Shown here piece by piece: positions 25,518 to 33,932 of a DNA stretch of 64,000 nucleotides; position 1 is the first letter of the stretch, and each line of letters starts with the position of its first letter. The notes under the pieces are model-generated. The model did no database searches, was not told the DNA's origin, and saw only the letters and a list, made by a program, of their open reading frames with translations. The stretch comes from Persebacter sp965221835 (GTDB lineage Bacteria > Pseudomonadota > Gammaproteobacteria > Tethybacterales > Persebacteraceae). The DNA lies in assembly GCA_965221835.1 (NCBI GenBank), contig OZ244916.1:1860001-1924000 (forward strand). The letters are read 5' to 3'. Both the position numbers and the translations under genes were made by a program.

Positions 25518-26405
25518 ATGCCGCCCGAAGAGTGGGACGAAGTTGGAAAATGGGCGAGTGCCGTGCAGTCGTTTTTGTTGCTGGCGTTTTTTTTGGTTGC
25601 TGTTTTTTTGGGCGCAAATTTTCGCTTGCCGCCGAAGTTTGAAGATGCGGTTGTTGTAGAACTCGTTAATTTGCCGCCGCCATCGCCGACATCCGAAATC
25701 GCGCAACCGTCATTGCCGAATCCGGAACCCGGAAAAACGCCGCCGCCGGAACCGGAATCGCAGGCGGTGCAAACGGAAACGCCCGCCGAAATCTCGTTGC
25801 GGCGCGAAGAAGAAAAACGCAAAAAGGATGAAGAAGAAGCGCGCAAAAAACGCGAGGAAGAAAAACGTCGCCGCGAAGAAGAAAAAAAACGCGAAGAGGA
25901 TGAACGCAAAAAACGCGAAGAAGAAAAACGACTCGCCGAAGAAAAAAAACGCGAAGAAAAAGAACGCAAAAAACGCGAAGAAGAACGCAAACTCGCCGAA
26001 TCGCAAGCGGAAGAGGATCGCAAAAAACGCGAAGAAGAACGCAAACTCGCCGAATCGCAAGCGGAAGAGGAACGGCAAAAACGCGAGGCCGACAAAGTGA
26101 GGCGGGGGGTATTGGAAAATTTGAAGGACAGTTATATCAGGCGCATTATAGGCAGAATTGAAAGTTTCTTAACTGAACCGCCGGAAATTCGCGGTTTGGA
26201 AAATCTGGAAGTTATCGTGGAAATACATTTGGACACGGACGGTTCGTTAGAAGGATTGCCGCAAATTTTGGAAACCAGCGGCATTCCCGAATATGACGGA
26301 GCAGTGTTTCGCGGGATATTAAAATCGGGAACGCTGCCGATGCCGAAAGAACCGGAATTGTTGGAAGAATTCCGCGTTCTGACTCTGCGCATCACGCCCG
26401 AATAA
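25518..26405 (+). CDS. tolA: Tol-Pal linker protein TolA
   Basis: A 295-residue protein with one N-terminal membrane helix (about 17-35), a Pro-rich stretch (PPPSPTSE, PGKTPPPEPES), a long charged coiled coil (about 95-195) of Lys/Arg/Glu, and a C-terminal domain (about 200-295) reaching to TolB/Pal. The coiled coil contains an 18-residue exact tandem duplication (RKKREEERKLAESQAEE) coded by 54 bp near 25970-26080. tolB and pal do not follow; they lie on the opposite strand. Confidence 0.92.
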   Translation: MPPEEWDEVGKWASAVQSFLLLAFFLVAVFLGANFRLPPKFEDAVVVELVNLPPPSPTSEIAQPSLPNPEPGKTPPPEPESQAVQTETPAEISLRREEEKRKKDEEEARKKREEEKRRREEEKKREEDERKKREEEKRLAEEKKREEKERKKREEERKLAESQAEEDRKKREEERKLAESQAEEERQKREADKVRRGVLENLKDSYIRRIIGRIESFLTEPPEIRGLENLEVIVEIHLDTDGSLEGLPQILETSGIPEYDGAVFRGILKSGTLPMPKEPELLEEFRVLTLRITPE

Positions 26406-26438
26406 TTTCCCGCGACAATACGCGGCGGAAAAAAAATT

Positions 26439-26699
26439 TTATTCGCCGGAAGTTTGTGCGGACAGGCGGCGGTATTTTTGCAAAAGGTCTTCGCGGGTTT
26501 CGGGATTTGCATCGTCTTGCGGAATGCAATCCACCGGACACAACAACGCGCATTGCGGTTCGTCAAAATGCCCGACGCATTCGGTGCATTTATCCGGATT
26601 TATTTCGTAAAACTCCTCGCCCATAAAAATCGCGTTGTTCGGGCAGGCGGGTTCGCACACATCGCAGTTGATGCACTCGGCGGTGATTTTTAACGACAC
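26439..26699 (-). CDS. yfhL: YfhL-family 4Fe-4S dicluster ferredoxin
   Basis: An 86-residue ferredoxin with cysteines C-x2-C-x2-C-x3-CP (ECINCDVCEPACPN) and a second set with the longer insert C-x2-C-x8-C-x3-CP (KCTECVGHFDEPQCALLCP), the pattern of the YfhL/Allochromatium-type ferredoxins. It is an electron carrier; the partner is not evident. It starts at GTG 26699, overlapping coaD by 10 bp; coaD-fdx neighbourhood is common in gammaproteobacteria. Confidence 0.92.
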   Translation of the reverse strand: MSLKITAECINCDVCEPACPNNAIFMGEEFYEINPDKCTECVGHFDEPQCALLCPVDCIPQDDANPETREDLLQKYRRLSAQTSGE

Positions 26700-27172
26700 G
26701 GCGTAATTTTTTTCATCATCGCTGCGGCGACATGCGACGACACAAAACGCGACACATCGCCGCCGAGTAACGCGACTTCGCGCACCATCGTGGAAGACAA
26801 ATGAATGTATTCGCGGCTCGGCGGCAAAAACAGCGTTTCAATATTGTCGTCCAAAGTTTTGTTAATGTGCGCGAGTTGCAATTCAAACTCAAAATCGGAA
26901 ATCGCCCGCATGCCGCGCAAAATAATGCGAATGTCGCGCGCGCGCAAAAAGTTGGCGAGCAATCCGTCAAACGAAGTTACCGACACGCCGTCTTCCGAAA
27001 ACGATTCGCGCGTCATTCGCACCCGTTCTTCCAGCGAAAACATCGCCCGCTTATGCACGCCCGCCGCAACCGCTACGACCACTTCGTCAAACAAACCGGC
27101 GGCGCGCGCAATCAACGCCTCATGCCCCAGCGTCAGCGGGTCAAATGTGCCGGGAAATACGGCGCGTATCAT
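26690..27172 (-). CDS. coaD: Phosphopantetheine adenylyltransferase
   Basis: A 160-residue nucleotidyltransferase that makes dephospho-CoA from 4-phosphopantetheine and ATP. Signatures: VFPGTFDPLTLGH with the TxGH motif and C-terminal EYIHLSSTMVREVALLGGD. The ATG at 27172 overlaps the rsmD stop (ATGA); the frame is open upstream only because it runs against rsmD. Confidence 0.96.
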   Translation of the reverse strand: MIRAVFPGTFDPLTLGHEALIARAAGLFDEVVVAVAAGVHKRAMFSLEERVRMTRESFSEDGVSVTSFDGLLANFLRARDIRIILRGMRAISDFEFELQLAHINKTLDDNIETLFLPPSREYIHLSSTMVREVALLGGDVSRFVSSHVAAAMMKKITPCR

Positions 27173-27717
27173 CGCCGCAAAAGTTGCCAGCACACCGCGC
27201 CGGTTTTTTCGCGCCTTGCAATGTGCCATCCGGCGGGCGGCGGAAAATGCCGGTCGCTTTCGCAATATGCCGTTCCCGCCGCCGACAATCGCGCCGCCGC
27301 AAAATCCAAAAGTCGCCGCCACGCCGAATCGGTTGCATAATCCGCAAACGGCGGATCCATCAAAATTAAATCAAATGCGTCATCGCCCGCGCGTAAAAAA
27401 TCTTCGGCGCGACCGGTATGCACAACAACCGAATCGGCGCGCAATCGTTCTGTCGTTCGCGATAATGCGCGCGCGATGGCGCGGTCTTTTTCCACGCACA
27501 CCACTTGCGCCGCCCCGCGCGAGGCGGCTTCCAAACCCAGCGCGCCGGCGCCCGCAAATAAATCCAGACACGCCCGCCCGTCCAGACGCTGCCCGAGAAT
27601 GTTAAACAACGATTCGCGCGCGCGGTCGCCGCTCACACGCAAATGCGCGGACGGGACAAAAGGCACCCGATGTCCGCGCCAACGTCCGCCGATAATGCGA
27701 AAAGACGGCGCGCGCAT
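27169..27717 (-). CDS. rsmD: 16S rRNA (guanine966-N2)-methyltransferase
   Basis: A 182-residue SAM-dependent methyltransferase for G966 of 16S rRNA. It shows IIGGRWRGHRV, SAM-binding DLFAGAGALGLEAASRGA, and catalytic LILMDPPF. The ATG at 27717 is chosen; a TTG five codons upstream (27732) is the alternative and would nearly touch the cpoB stop. Confidence 0.95.
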   Translation of the reverse strand: MRAPSFRIIGGRWRGHRVPFVPSAHLRVSGDRARESLFNILGQRLDGRACLDLFAGAGALGLEAASRGAAQVVCVEKDRAIARALSRTTERLRADSVVVHTGRAEDFLRAGDDAFDLILMDPPFADYATDSAWRRLLDFAAARLSAAGTAYCESDRHFPPPAGWHIARREKTGAVCWQLLRR

Positions 27718-27733
27718 GATAGATGGAGGCAAA

Positions 27734-28537
27734 TCAGGGGGCTAAAATTTCCCGCGCCCGGTCGGCGGCGAGAGTTGTCGGATGCGCGGCGAGCAGTTGT
27801 TCCAAAGTCGCGCGGCTTTCCGCTTCTTGACCGAGATTTTGCAATGCTTGCGCCAAAGTTAGCATCGCGTCCGGCACTTTGTCGCCGTCGCCGTGCAGGG
27901 CAATCAGTTGCCGTGCCGCCGCCGCCGCCGGTTCGTATTCGCCGAGGGCGAGAAAACTTTGACTCATCCAATAACGGGCGTTCGCGTTAAATTGACCGTC
28001 GGGATAATAGCGCAATATTTTTTCAAATCCCGTCAGCGCGGCGGCGTATTCTTCGCGCCGATAATCGGCGAAAGCGGATTCGTAAAACTCTTTTTCTGGC
28101 GGCAATGTGATGAATTGGGATATTTCCGCCAATTGTTTGCGCACCGCGGCGACATCTTCGGAAAGATTGTCCACTTTCGCCGTGTTTTTGGACAGCGACG
28201 ATTCCAGCGTTTTCATCTCGTTGCGGGCGGGGCGGTTGGCGTTGGCGGCGGCGATTTCTTCCATCTGCCCCCTGATTTCGCGGAGATTGTTGTCAAGCGA
28301 TTGCTGTTTTCGCGTTACTTCGCCGAGTTGCCCGCGTATATTTTCCATAATGCGCGCAATGTCTTTTAGTTGGTCGGCGTTTTTGACGGCTTGTTCGCGC
28401 GCGATATCATCGCTGAAAATTTGCGCATGCGCCGCGGGCAAATCCGCGCCGGAAAAAACCAGCGCGGATGCCAGCAAAAATGCGCGGGAAGCGCGATGCG
28501 AAAAAAAGTTATTCGTTGTAGTAGCGAATTTGTACAC
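27734..28537 (-). CDS. cpoB: Cell division coordinator CpoB (YbgF)
   Basis: A periplasmic protein of about 267 residues: signal peptide ending PAAHA, a coiled coil (about 50-125), then TPR repeats (about 140-260; FYESAFADYRREEYAAALTGFEKILRYYPDG). CpoB links the Tol machine to peptidoglycan synthesis. The start is uncertain: no ATG lies close to the signal peptide, so GTG at 28537, inside pal, is proposed; an ATG at 28573 is also in frame. It overlaps the 3-prime end of pal by 29 bp. Confidence 0.88.
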   Translation of the reverse strand: MYKFATTTNNFFSHRASRAFLLASALVFSGADLPAAHAQIFSDDIAREQAVKNADQLKDIARIMENIRGQLGEVTRKQQSLDNNLREIRGQMEEIAAANANRPARNEMKTLESSLSKNTAKVDNLSEDVAAVRKQLAEISQFITLPPEKEFYESAFADYRREEYAAALTGFEKILRYYPDGQFNANARYWMSQSFLALGEYEPAAAAARQLIALHGDGDKVPDAMLTLAQALQNLGQEAESRATLEQLLAAHPTTLAADRAREILAP

Positions 28538-29051
28538 GGCGGTTTTGCGCCCACGCCTCTTCGTTGGCGCCAAAGGCGATAGGACTCTCCTCGCCGAAAC
28601 TTAAAGTTTCAATCTGCGCCGCACCGACTCCGTTCGCCAGCATAATATCGCGCACCGCATCGGCACGCCGCTGTCCCAACGCCAGATTGTATTCGTTGCT
28701 GCCGCGCTCGTCCGCATGCCCTTCCAGAATGACGCGACGGGCGGGATTGGCGCTCAGATAATCGGAATGCGCGGAAATCAGCGGAAGATGATCGTCGGCG
28801 ACTACCGCCTTGTCATATTCAAAATGCACCCGTCTTTGGTCTAAAAGACCGCCGGATGCGTCTTGCGCTTCGGGAGTCGTGTCGTTAAACACGGGTTCCT
28901 GTGAAGGTTCCGTGGAACCGCTGTCGATAACGGCGGCATCCGCCACCGTTTCATCTTGAATATCGCCGGAATAACTCGCCTTGGAAGCGCAACCAGACGC
29001 CGTCAGCGCCAAGCCCGACAATACCACCTGAATCAAAATTTTCTTTTTCAT
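28509..29051 (-). CDS. pal: Peptidoglycan-associated lipoprotein Pal
   Basis: A 180-residue outer-membrane lipoprotein: lipobox LTASGC (Cys21), an acidic linker, and an OmpA-like domain with RRVHFEYDKAVVADD, LEGHADERGSNEYNLALGQRRADAV and NRRVQIRYYNE, which bind diaminopimelate in peptidoglycan. The ATG at 29051 has a purine-rich site upstream (AGAGGGGAAACAAAACG). Confidence 0.97.
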   Translation of the reverse strand: MKKKILIQVVLSGLALTASGCASKASYSGDIQDETVADAAVIDSGSTEPSQEPVFNDTTPEAQDASGGLLDQRRVHFEYDKAVVADDHLPLISAHSDYLSANPARRVILEGHADERGSNEYNLALGQRRADAVRDIMLANGVGAAQIETLSFGEESPIAFGANEEAWAQNRRVQIRYYNE

Positions 29052-29100
29052 CGTTTTGTTTCCCCTCTTTCTCTGTTCCGATTTTCCGGTCCGACTTATG

Positions 29101-30396
29101 TCAAAACCAGTCCGATGTTGCAGGTCCCCAAACAGGATTGATTATTTTTCCCGTTTCGCGAACTTTCCACATTGAAACTATTTTACCATTAACTGAAACA
29201 ATTTGCAAAGAATTTGCAATATTTTCGTTTTTAAAAAGCACAATCGCGTCGTTCGGCGAAAAACTCGGCGAATCCGCCTCCCGTATATCGGTCAAAAACG
29301 CCGTTTCGCCGCTGGCGATGTCGGTGACGGCGACATTGTTGCGCCCGCTATCGTTGCGCCGGATGTGAAGAATTTGCCCGCCCGCAGAATCGTAAGAGGG
29401 CGAAACCGCATATTTGGCGCCGAAAGAAATTCGTTTTGTCGCGCCGGTGTCCAAATTAAATTCGTAAATTTGCGGTCCGCCGGTGGCGTCCGATTCAAAA
29501 ACGATATTTTTGCCGTCCGGCGACCACGACGGTTCGGTGTCTATGCCGTCGTGTTCGCGCATTTGCTGTTTGCCGGCATTGGACAAAATATGAATTTGTT
29601 GCAGCGTCCGGTTTTCGGTCAATGCCACGGCGATTTTTCGCCGGTCGGGCGACATAGCGGGGGCGCTGTTGCTGCCGGGAAAATTCGCCACTACCCGCCG
29701 GTCGCCGGTCAATAACGATTGCCGATACACCACCGCCTTGCCCTTTTCAAACGAAACATATAAAAGTTCGTTGCCGTCCGGCGACCACGCGGGGGAAATC
29801 AGCGCATCGGCGCTGGTCAAAACCGTATAGGCGTTGTATCCGTCATAATCGGCGATACGCAACAAATTAGTACCATCTTTTTCGCGCACGATATACGCCA
29901 CTTTGGTATGAAAAACGCCGGGCAGTTTGGCAACCGATTCAAATATCCAGTTGCTGATTGTATGCGCCGCGAGTCGGCGCGTATCGGGGGAAAAATTGAT
30001 GCTGAACGACCCCAAACTTTTTTCGGTCAGCGCATCGTGCAGTTCAAAAAACAACCGGTTGTTTGCGCCGCCGACTTTTCCGGTCAGCAAATATTCGCCG
30101 CCGCGCGCCCGCACTTCCGCATAACGTTGCGAATCTGCCGCGCCGCCCGTTTCCGCACCGTAGCCGCGAAAATAGCCGCTGCTGGCGAGATCGGCGCGAA
30201 TAGTTTCGGAAAATACCGCATTTTCGGCATCTTCGCCCGCAAACTTTTCCACAAAAATGTTAATCGGTCGCCAGTCGCCGCTGGTCAGGCGCAAATCCAA
30301 TGCCGCAGCGGGCGTTCCCGCCGCCAAACCAAATGCCACCGCCCAGAAAAAGATTCCGCGCACCAAACCGAAAAAGTTATTTCGCATCCGCCGCAT
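29101..30396 (-). CDS. tolB: Tol-Pal periplasmic beta-propeller TolB
   Basis: A 431-residue periplasmic protein: signal peptide ending PAAALD, TolB N-terminal domain, and a six-bladed propeller with the SPDGxxxxFxSxxxGxxQIY pattern (SWSPDGKNIVFESDATGGPQIYEFNL). TolB binds Pal and TolA. It is the first gene of tolB-pal-cpoB on the minus strand, facing tolQRA, instead of following tolA. Confidence 0.96.
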   Translation of the reverse strand: MRRMRNNFFGLVRGIFFWAVAFGLAAGTPAAALDLRLTSGDWRPINIFVEKFAGEDAENAVFSETIRADLASSGYFRGYGAETGGAADSQRYAEVRARGGEYLLTGKVGGANNRLFFELHDALTEKSLGSFSINFSPDTRRLAAHTISNWIFESVAKLPGVFHTKVAYIVREKDGTNLLRIADYDGYNAYTVLTSADALISPAWSPDGNELLYVSFEKGKAVVYRQSLLTGDRRVVANFPGSNSAPAMSPDRRKIAVALTENRTLQQIHILSNAGKQQMREHDGIDTEPSWSPDGKNIVFESDATGGPQIYEFNLDTGATKRISFGAKYAVSPSYDSAGGQILHIRRNDSGRNNVAVTDIASGETAFLTDIREADSPSFSPNDAIVLFKNENIANSLQIVSVNGKIVSMWKVRETGKIINPVWGPATSDWF

Positions 30397-30429
30397 TATA
30401 TCAGCCCGCCGTTATAAAAGCGCGGCGAT

Positions 30430-30876
30430 TCAGGCGGACAACTTTTGCTTGACCGCACGGGAAATCTCGGACATATCGGCGGCGGGCAATGTCGTTTTTA
30501 GATGCGCCATCACTTTTCCGATATCTTTCGGCGTTTGCGCACTGCAGGCGGCAATCGCCGCTTTTACCGCCGCCGCAATTTCGTCCGCGGACGGTGCGGG
30601 CGGCAAAAAACCTTCCAAAATCGCGATTTCCGCATTTTCGCGCGCCGCCAATTCGTCCCGCCCGGCGCGGGCAAATTGGTCGGCGGAATCGCGCCGTTGT
30701 TTAATTAGTTTGCGCGCAACGGCGGCAATGTCGGGGGCGACGCCGGAATCAATTTGTATTTTTTTTGCGTCCGCCAGAAACATCCGCAATACATCCACGC
30801 GCAAACGGTCGCCGGCGCGCATCGCTTCCTGCAATTCTTTTTGCAATTCGGCAACGGACATCGCGGCAACGGACAT
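30430..30876 (-). CDS. yqeY: GatB/YqeY-domain protein
   Basis: A protein of about 148 residues with the YqeY pattern (ELQKELQEAMRAGDRLRVDVLRMFLADAKKIQI, then KQRRDSADQFARAGRDELAARENAEIAILEGFLP). YqeY resembles the tRNA-binding tail of GatB and commonly follows rpsU. The first codons contain a 15-bp tandem duplication (MSVAA-MSVAE), so the start may be either copy (30876 or 30861). Confidence 0.9.
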   Translation of the reverse strand: MSVAAMSVAELQKELQEAMRAGDRLRVDVLRMFLADAKKIQIDSGVAPDIAAVARKLIKQRRDSADQFARAGRDELAARENAEIAILEGFLPPAPSADEIAAAVKAAIAACSAQTPKDIGKVMAHLKTTLPAADMSEISRAVKQKLSA

Positions 30877-30884
30877 CGCCGCCG

Positions 30885-31097
30885 TCAATATTTGCGGGTC
30901 GGCAATGTGCGCATTCTGATTTTGCGCTGAAGTTTTTTGACGGCGGCGATTTTCATTCGCTTGCGCCGCGTTGTCGGTTTTTCGTACGCCATGCGCGCGC
31001 GCATTTCGGTCAGAATACCGGAGCGTTCCACCTGCCGCTTGAAACGACGCATCGCGCCTTCAAACGGTTCGTTTTCGGACATATAAACCATCGGCAT
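30885..31097 (-). CDS. rpsU: Ribosomal protein bS21
   Basis: A 70-residue S21 with NEPFEGAMRRFKRQVERSGILTEMRARMAYEKPTTRRKR. It is part of the 30S platform near the anti-Shine-Dalgarno. AGGAG and AGGT lie upstream of ATG 31097. yqeY follows 8 bp later, a conserved pair. Confidence 0.95.
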   Translation of the reverse strand: MPMVYMSENEPFEGAMRRFKRQVERSGILTEMRARMAYEKPTTRRKRMKIAAVKKLQRKIRMRTLPTRKY

Positions 31098-31190
31098 AAC
31101 TTGCTACCTGACTCCTTTTTGTTGCAAAAAAATGTGCGACATTCGCGCCGCCCAATTCGTTAAAGTTTCATATTATACCATTTTTCGCCG

Positions 31191-31448
31191 TTATCCGCCT
31201 GTGACCGGCGGAAAAATTGCAATTTCATCGCCGTTTTGTACCGGTGCGGCGGCAACGGCAAACTCCCGCCCGACTGCAAAACCGAGAGTGCGGCGGGCGT
31301 TTAACGCCTCGCCCCAAACTCCGCCGCGCGCGCGCAATGTCGTCAAAATATCCGCGACGGTCGCGACATCCGCGGTTAATATTTCTTCGGATACTTGCAA
31401 TTGCTCCCGCAGTTGCCCGAAAAACCGCAATCGCACCCGCACGGTCAT
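31191..31448 (-). CDS. moaD: Molybdopterin synthase sulfur carrier MoaD
   Basis: An 85-residue ubiquitin-like protein ending in the required Gly-Gly (FPPVTGG), which is thiocarboxylated to supply sulfur for molybdopterin. It overlaps the mobB stop by four bases. The pathway could serve the SoeA-like enzyme at 5.5 kb. moaE is not in the window. Confidence 0.92.
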   Translation of the reverse strand: MTVRVRLRFFGQLREQLQVSEEILTADVATVADILTTLRARGGVWGEALNARRTLGFAVGREFAVAAAPVQNGDEIAIFPPVTGG

Positions 31449-31948
31449 TTCGCCCGTTGCGCGACAAAATCGGCAACCGCCGCCGCATCATCCAGCGGCA
31501 AAACTGCACAGTGCGGCGGCAAATCGGGCGGCGGCGAATCGGCGGCAATCGCTTCCACGGCGGCGTTGTCGCATGCGACCGGCGGACGCCCCAAACTTTT
31601 TCGCCAAACTTCTATTTTCGGCAGCGGCGTATTTTTGTAACCTTCCACGAGAATTAAATTGCATTCCGCACCGAATTGAGCGAGCAAATCGTCCAACGCC
31701 GCTTCTGTTTCTTCGGCGGCATTTTCGTGAATAAAAACGCGGCGGCGGGCGGACGATACCGCAACTTCGCGGCAACCGGCGCGGCGAAAACGATGCGAAT
31801 CTTTGCCGGGAATGTCAATATCAAAAGCGTGATGCGCGTGTTTTAGTACGCCGATTACAAATCCGCGCGCGGCGAGAATCGGAATGATTCGTTCAATTAG
31901 AGTCGTTTTTCCGCCGCCCGACCAGCCGGTAATGCCGAACGCCGCCAT
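31445..31948 (-). CDS. mobB: Molybdopterin-guanine dinucleotide biosynthesis protein MobB
   Basis: A 167-residue P-loop GTPase-like protein (GITGWSGGGKTTLIERI; HAHHAFDIDIPGKDSHRFRRAG; LILVEGYKNTPLPKIEVWR) that helps MobA make MGD cofactor. It is directly upstream of moaD and 1 bp from the smr gene, so the cofactor genes form an operon with smr and trxB. Confidence 0.93.
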   Translation of the reverse strand: MAAFGITGWSGGGKTTLIERIIPILAARGFVIGVLKHAHHAFDIDIPGKDSHRFRRAGCREVAVSSARRRVFIHENAAEETEAALDDLLAQFGAECNLILVEGYKNTPLPKIEVWRKSLGRPPVACDNAAVEAIAADSPPPDLPPHCAVLPLDDAAAVADFVAQRAK

Positions 31949-32416
31949 TTAGATTTTCCGCAAAAGCACGCGCACCGCCCCCGAATTGCGCCGCGGTTCG
32001 CAAAAACCGAGAACCGCATCGCATCCCGCCAGCCATTTGCGCGTTTTTGTGCGCAATACCGCCCGCCCGTCCGCACTGTGTTCGCCGCGCCCGTGAATAA
32101 TTTCCACATTCCGCCGCCCCGCCGCAACTTGCGCGCGCAAAAAATTATCCAACGCCGAATGCGCTTCCGCCGCCGTCAATCCGTGCAAATCCAAATCCGC
32201 TTCCGGCGATTTGCGCAAAAGTTCCCGCAAACGCCGCGACCCAACTCCGTTCGCCGCGTATTCCGTTTTGTCTGCAAATTCCGAATCGTCCCCGACATCA
32301 GGCGGCAACAAATTTTCCGCCCGCCCCGCGCGAACAGGCGCGGCAGATATTGCGGACGGTGCGGGCAACGGCACTTCGCCGCGCGCGACAATGTCGCCAA
32401 AGTTTTCGTTTTTCAT
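31949..32416 (-). CDS. Smr-domain protein (SmrA/SmrB type)
   Basis: A 155-residue protein with a C-terminal Smr domain: DLDLHGLTAAEAHSALDNFL and NVEIIHGRGEHSADGRAVLR. Smr domains are nucleases; SmrB cleaves mRNA at collided ribosomes, SmrA is a paralogue. The ATG at 32416 overlaps the trxB stop; the first 60 residues are low in conserved sequence. Confidence 0.88.
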   Translation of the reverse strand: MKNENFGDIVARGEVPLPAPSAISAAPVRAGRAENLLPPDVGDDSEFADKTEYAANGVGSRRLRELLRKSPEADLDLHGLTAAEAHSALDNFLRAQVAAGRRNVEIIHGRGEHSADGRAVLRTKTRKWLAGCDAVLGFCEPRRNSGAVRVLLRKI

Positions 32417-33363
32417 TCGCCCGAATCGTCCAGATATTTTTGCGCATCCAGCGCCGCCATACAACCCGACCCGGCGCTGGTAATTGCCTGCCGATAAACC
32501 GAATCTTGCACATCACCGGCGGCGAAAACGCCCGCGATATTTGTCGCTGTTGCCGCACCTTGGTCGCCGCCGCGTACGACAATGTAGCCGTTTTTCATTT
32601 TCAATTGTCCATCAAAAACCGCGGTGTTCGGCGAATGTCCGACTGCGACAAAAACGCCGTCTACGGCGAGATTTTCGCTGTCGCCGGTGCGGATATTTCG
32701 CAATCGTGCGCCGCGGACGCCGGAATCGTCGCCCAAAATTTCTTCCGCTACGCGTTCAAACAAAATTTCCACTTTGCCTTCTCGTGCGCGGGCAAAAACT
32801 TTGTCTTGCAAGATTTTTTCGGCGCGAAACGAATCGCGGCGGTGTGCCAGAAATACTTTTGATGCGATGTTTGAAAGATACAAAGTTTCTTCCGCTGCGG
32901 TATTGCCGCCGCCGATAACCAGCACGGGTTTGTCGCGAAAAAAGAATCCGTCGCAAGTCGCACAGGCGGAAACTCCGCGCCCGAGAAACTTTTTTTCCGA
33001 TTCCAATCCCAGATATTTTGCGGACGCCCCGGCGGCGACAATCAACGCATCGCAAGAATATTCATCGCCGCCGAAAAGCCGAAACGGACGCCCCGCCAAA
33101 TCCGCCCGGGTAATATGGTCGCGCGCGATTTCCGCCCCGAAACGCGATGCATGTCGGGCAAATCGCTCCATCAATTCCGGTCCTTGCACGCCGTTTTCGT
33201 CCGCCGGCCAGTTGTCTACATCGGTCGTTGTCGTGAGTTGTCCGCCGGGCTGCATTCCGGCGACGACCAGCGGTTTCAAATTTCCCCGTGCCGCATACAA
33301 CGCCGCCGTCCACCCCGCCGGACCGGAACCCAAAATCAACAATCGCGAATGTCGCACCGCCAT
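32413..33363 (-). CDS. trxB: Thioredoxin reductase
   Basis: A 316-residue FAD/NADPH enzyme: GSGPAGWTAALYAARG, redox CATCDGFFF, NADPH fold GGGNTAAEETLYL, and VFAAGDVQDSVYRQAITSAGSGCMAA. It reduces thioredoxin. It heads trxB-smr-mobB-moaD on the minus strand. Confidence 0.97.
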   Translation of the reverse strand: MAVRHSRLLILGSGPAGWTAALYAARGNLKPLVVAGMQPGGQLTTTTDVDNWPADENGVQGPELMERFARHASRFGAEIARDHITRADLAGRPFRLFGGDEYSCDALIVAAGASAKYLGLESEKKFLGRGVSACATCDGFFFRDKPVLVIGGGNTAAEETLYLSNIASKVFLAHRRDSFRAEKILQDKVFARAREGKVEILFERVAEEILGDDSGVRGARLRNIRTGDSENLAVDGVFVAVGHSPNTAVFDGQLKMKNGYIVVRGGDQGAATATNIAGVFAAGDVQDSVYRQAITSAGSGCMAALDAQKYLDDSGE

Positions 33364-33468
33364 AATCGTATTTTACCACCGAAATTTTCCATTCCGGCGG
33401 CGGCGGCGGAATCGGCGGAATTCCGCGAAAAATCCCCCGCAATTCCCCCCGAAAACAAGAAAAACCCC

Positions 33469-33633
33469 CGTCATTCCCGCGAAAGCGGGAATCTATTCGG
33501 GGAGATTAATTTTGGAATTTCGCACATTTTACGGGAAATTAAGTTTGGAATTTCCGTGCGTTTTTTTGTGAAAAACGGCGTGAACGCGGGAATTTGTCGG
33601 TGAAAATGGATTCCCGCGTTCGCGGGAATGACG
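33469..33633. repeat. NIME/dRS3-like mosaic element, copy 3
   Basis: A 165-bp element with palindrome ends at 33473-33492 and 33610-33629. The interior is reversed relative to copies 1 and 2 (AGATTAATTTTGGAATTTC ... GTGAACGCGGGAATTTGTC) with an extra partial duplication of the TTGGAATTTC part. It lies downstream of surface-protein gene 2. Confidence 0.82.
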
Positions 33634-33751
33634 GCGGGGGCGGGAATTCGGCGGCAAGAATCGGACGGCGGCGGGGGGCGTAATTCCGGAGGAATCGGCG
33701 GAATTTCGTGAAAAATCCCCCGCAATTCCCCCCGAAAACAAGAAAAACCCC

Positions 33752-33879
33752 CGTCATTCCCGCGAAAGCGGGAATCCATTTTGAGGAACAAAACTGCGAA
33801 TTTACCTCGTTTTTCCACAACGGCGGGAATGACGGGAATTTGTCGGTGAAAATGGATTCCCGCGTTCGCGGGAATGACA
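33752..33879. repeat. NIME/dRS3-like mosaic element, copy 4
   Basis: A 128-bp element with ends at 33756-33775 and 33856-33875. Its right part (GGGAATTTGTCGGTGAAAATGG) matches copy 3, but the interior near 33780-33830 is different, so copies are mosaics. The preceding stretch AATCCCCCGCAATTCCCCCCGAAAACAAG is repeated before copies 3, 4 and 5. Confidence 0.8.
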
Positions 33880-33882
33880 AAC

Positions 33883-33922
33883 AAAAAAAACGGCGGGGAT
33901 ACGGAATCCTCGCCGCTTTTTA
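33883..33922 (-). terminator. Intrinsic terminator of surface-protein gene 2
   Basis: GCGGGGAT-acgga-ATCCTCGC hairpin between A8 and T5 runs, directly after the minus-strand stop at 33933. It belongs to the same terminator family (ACGGA loop) as those around the ankyrin genes. Confidence 0.7.
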
Positions 33923-33932
33923 TCTCCCGAAA

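Noticed and set aside
25710..26078. A Phe-rich minus-strand frame opposite tolA
   Set aside because: Produced by the Lys/Glu-rich coiled-coil codons of tolA read in antisense.
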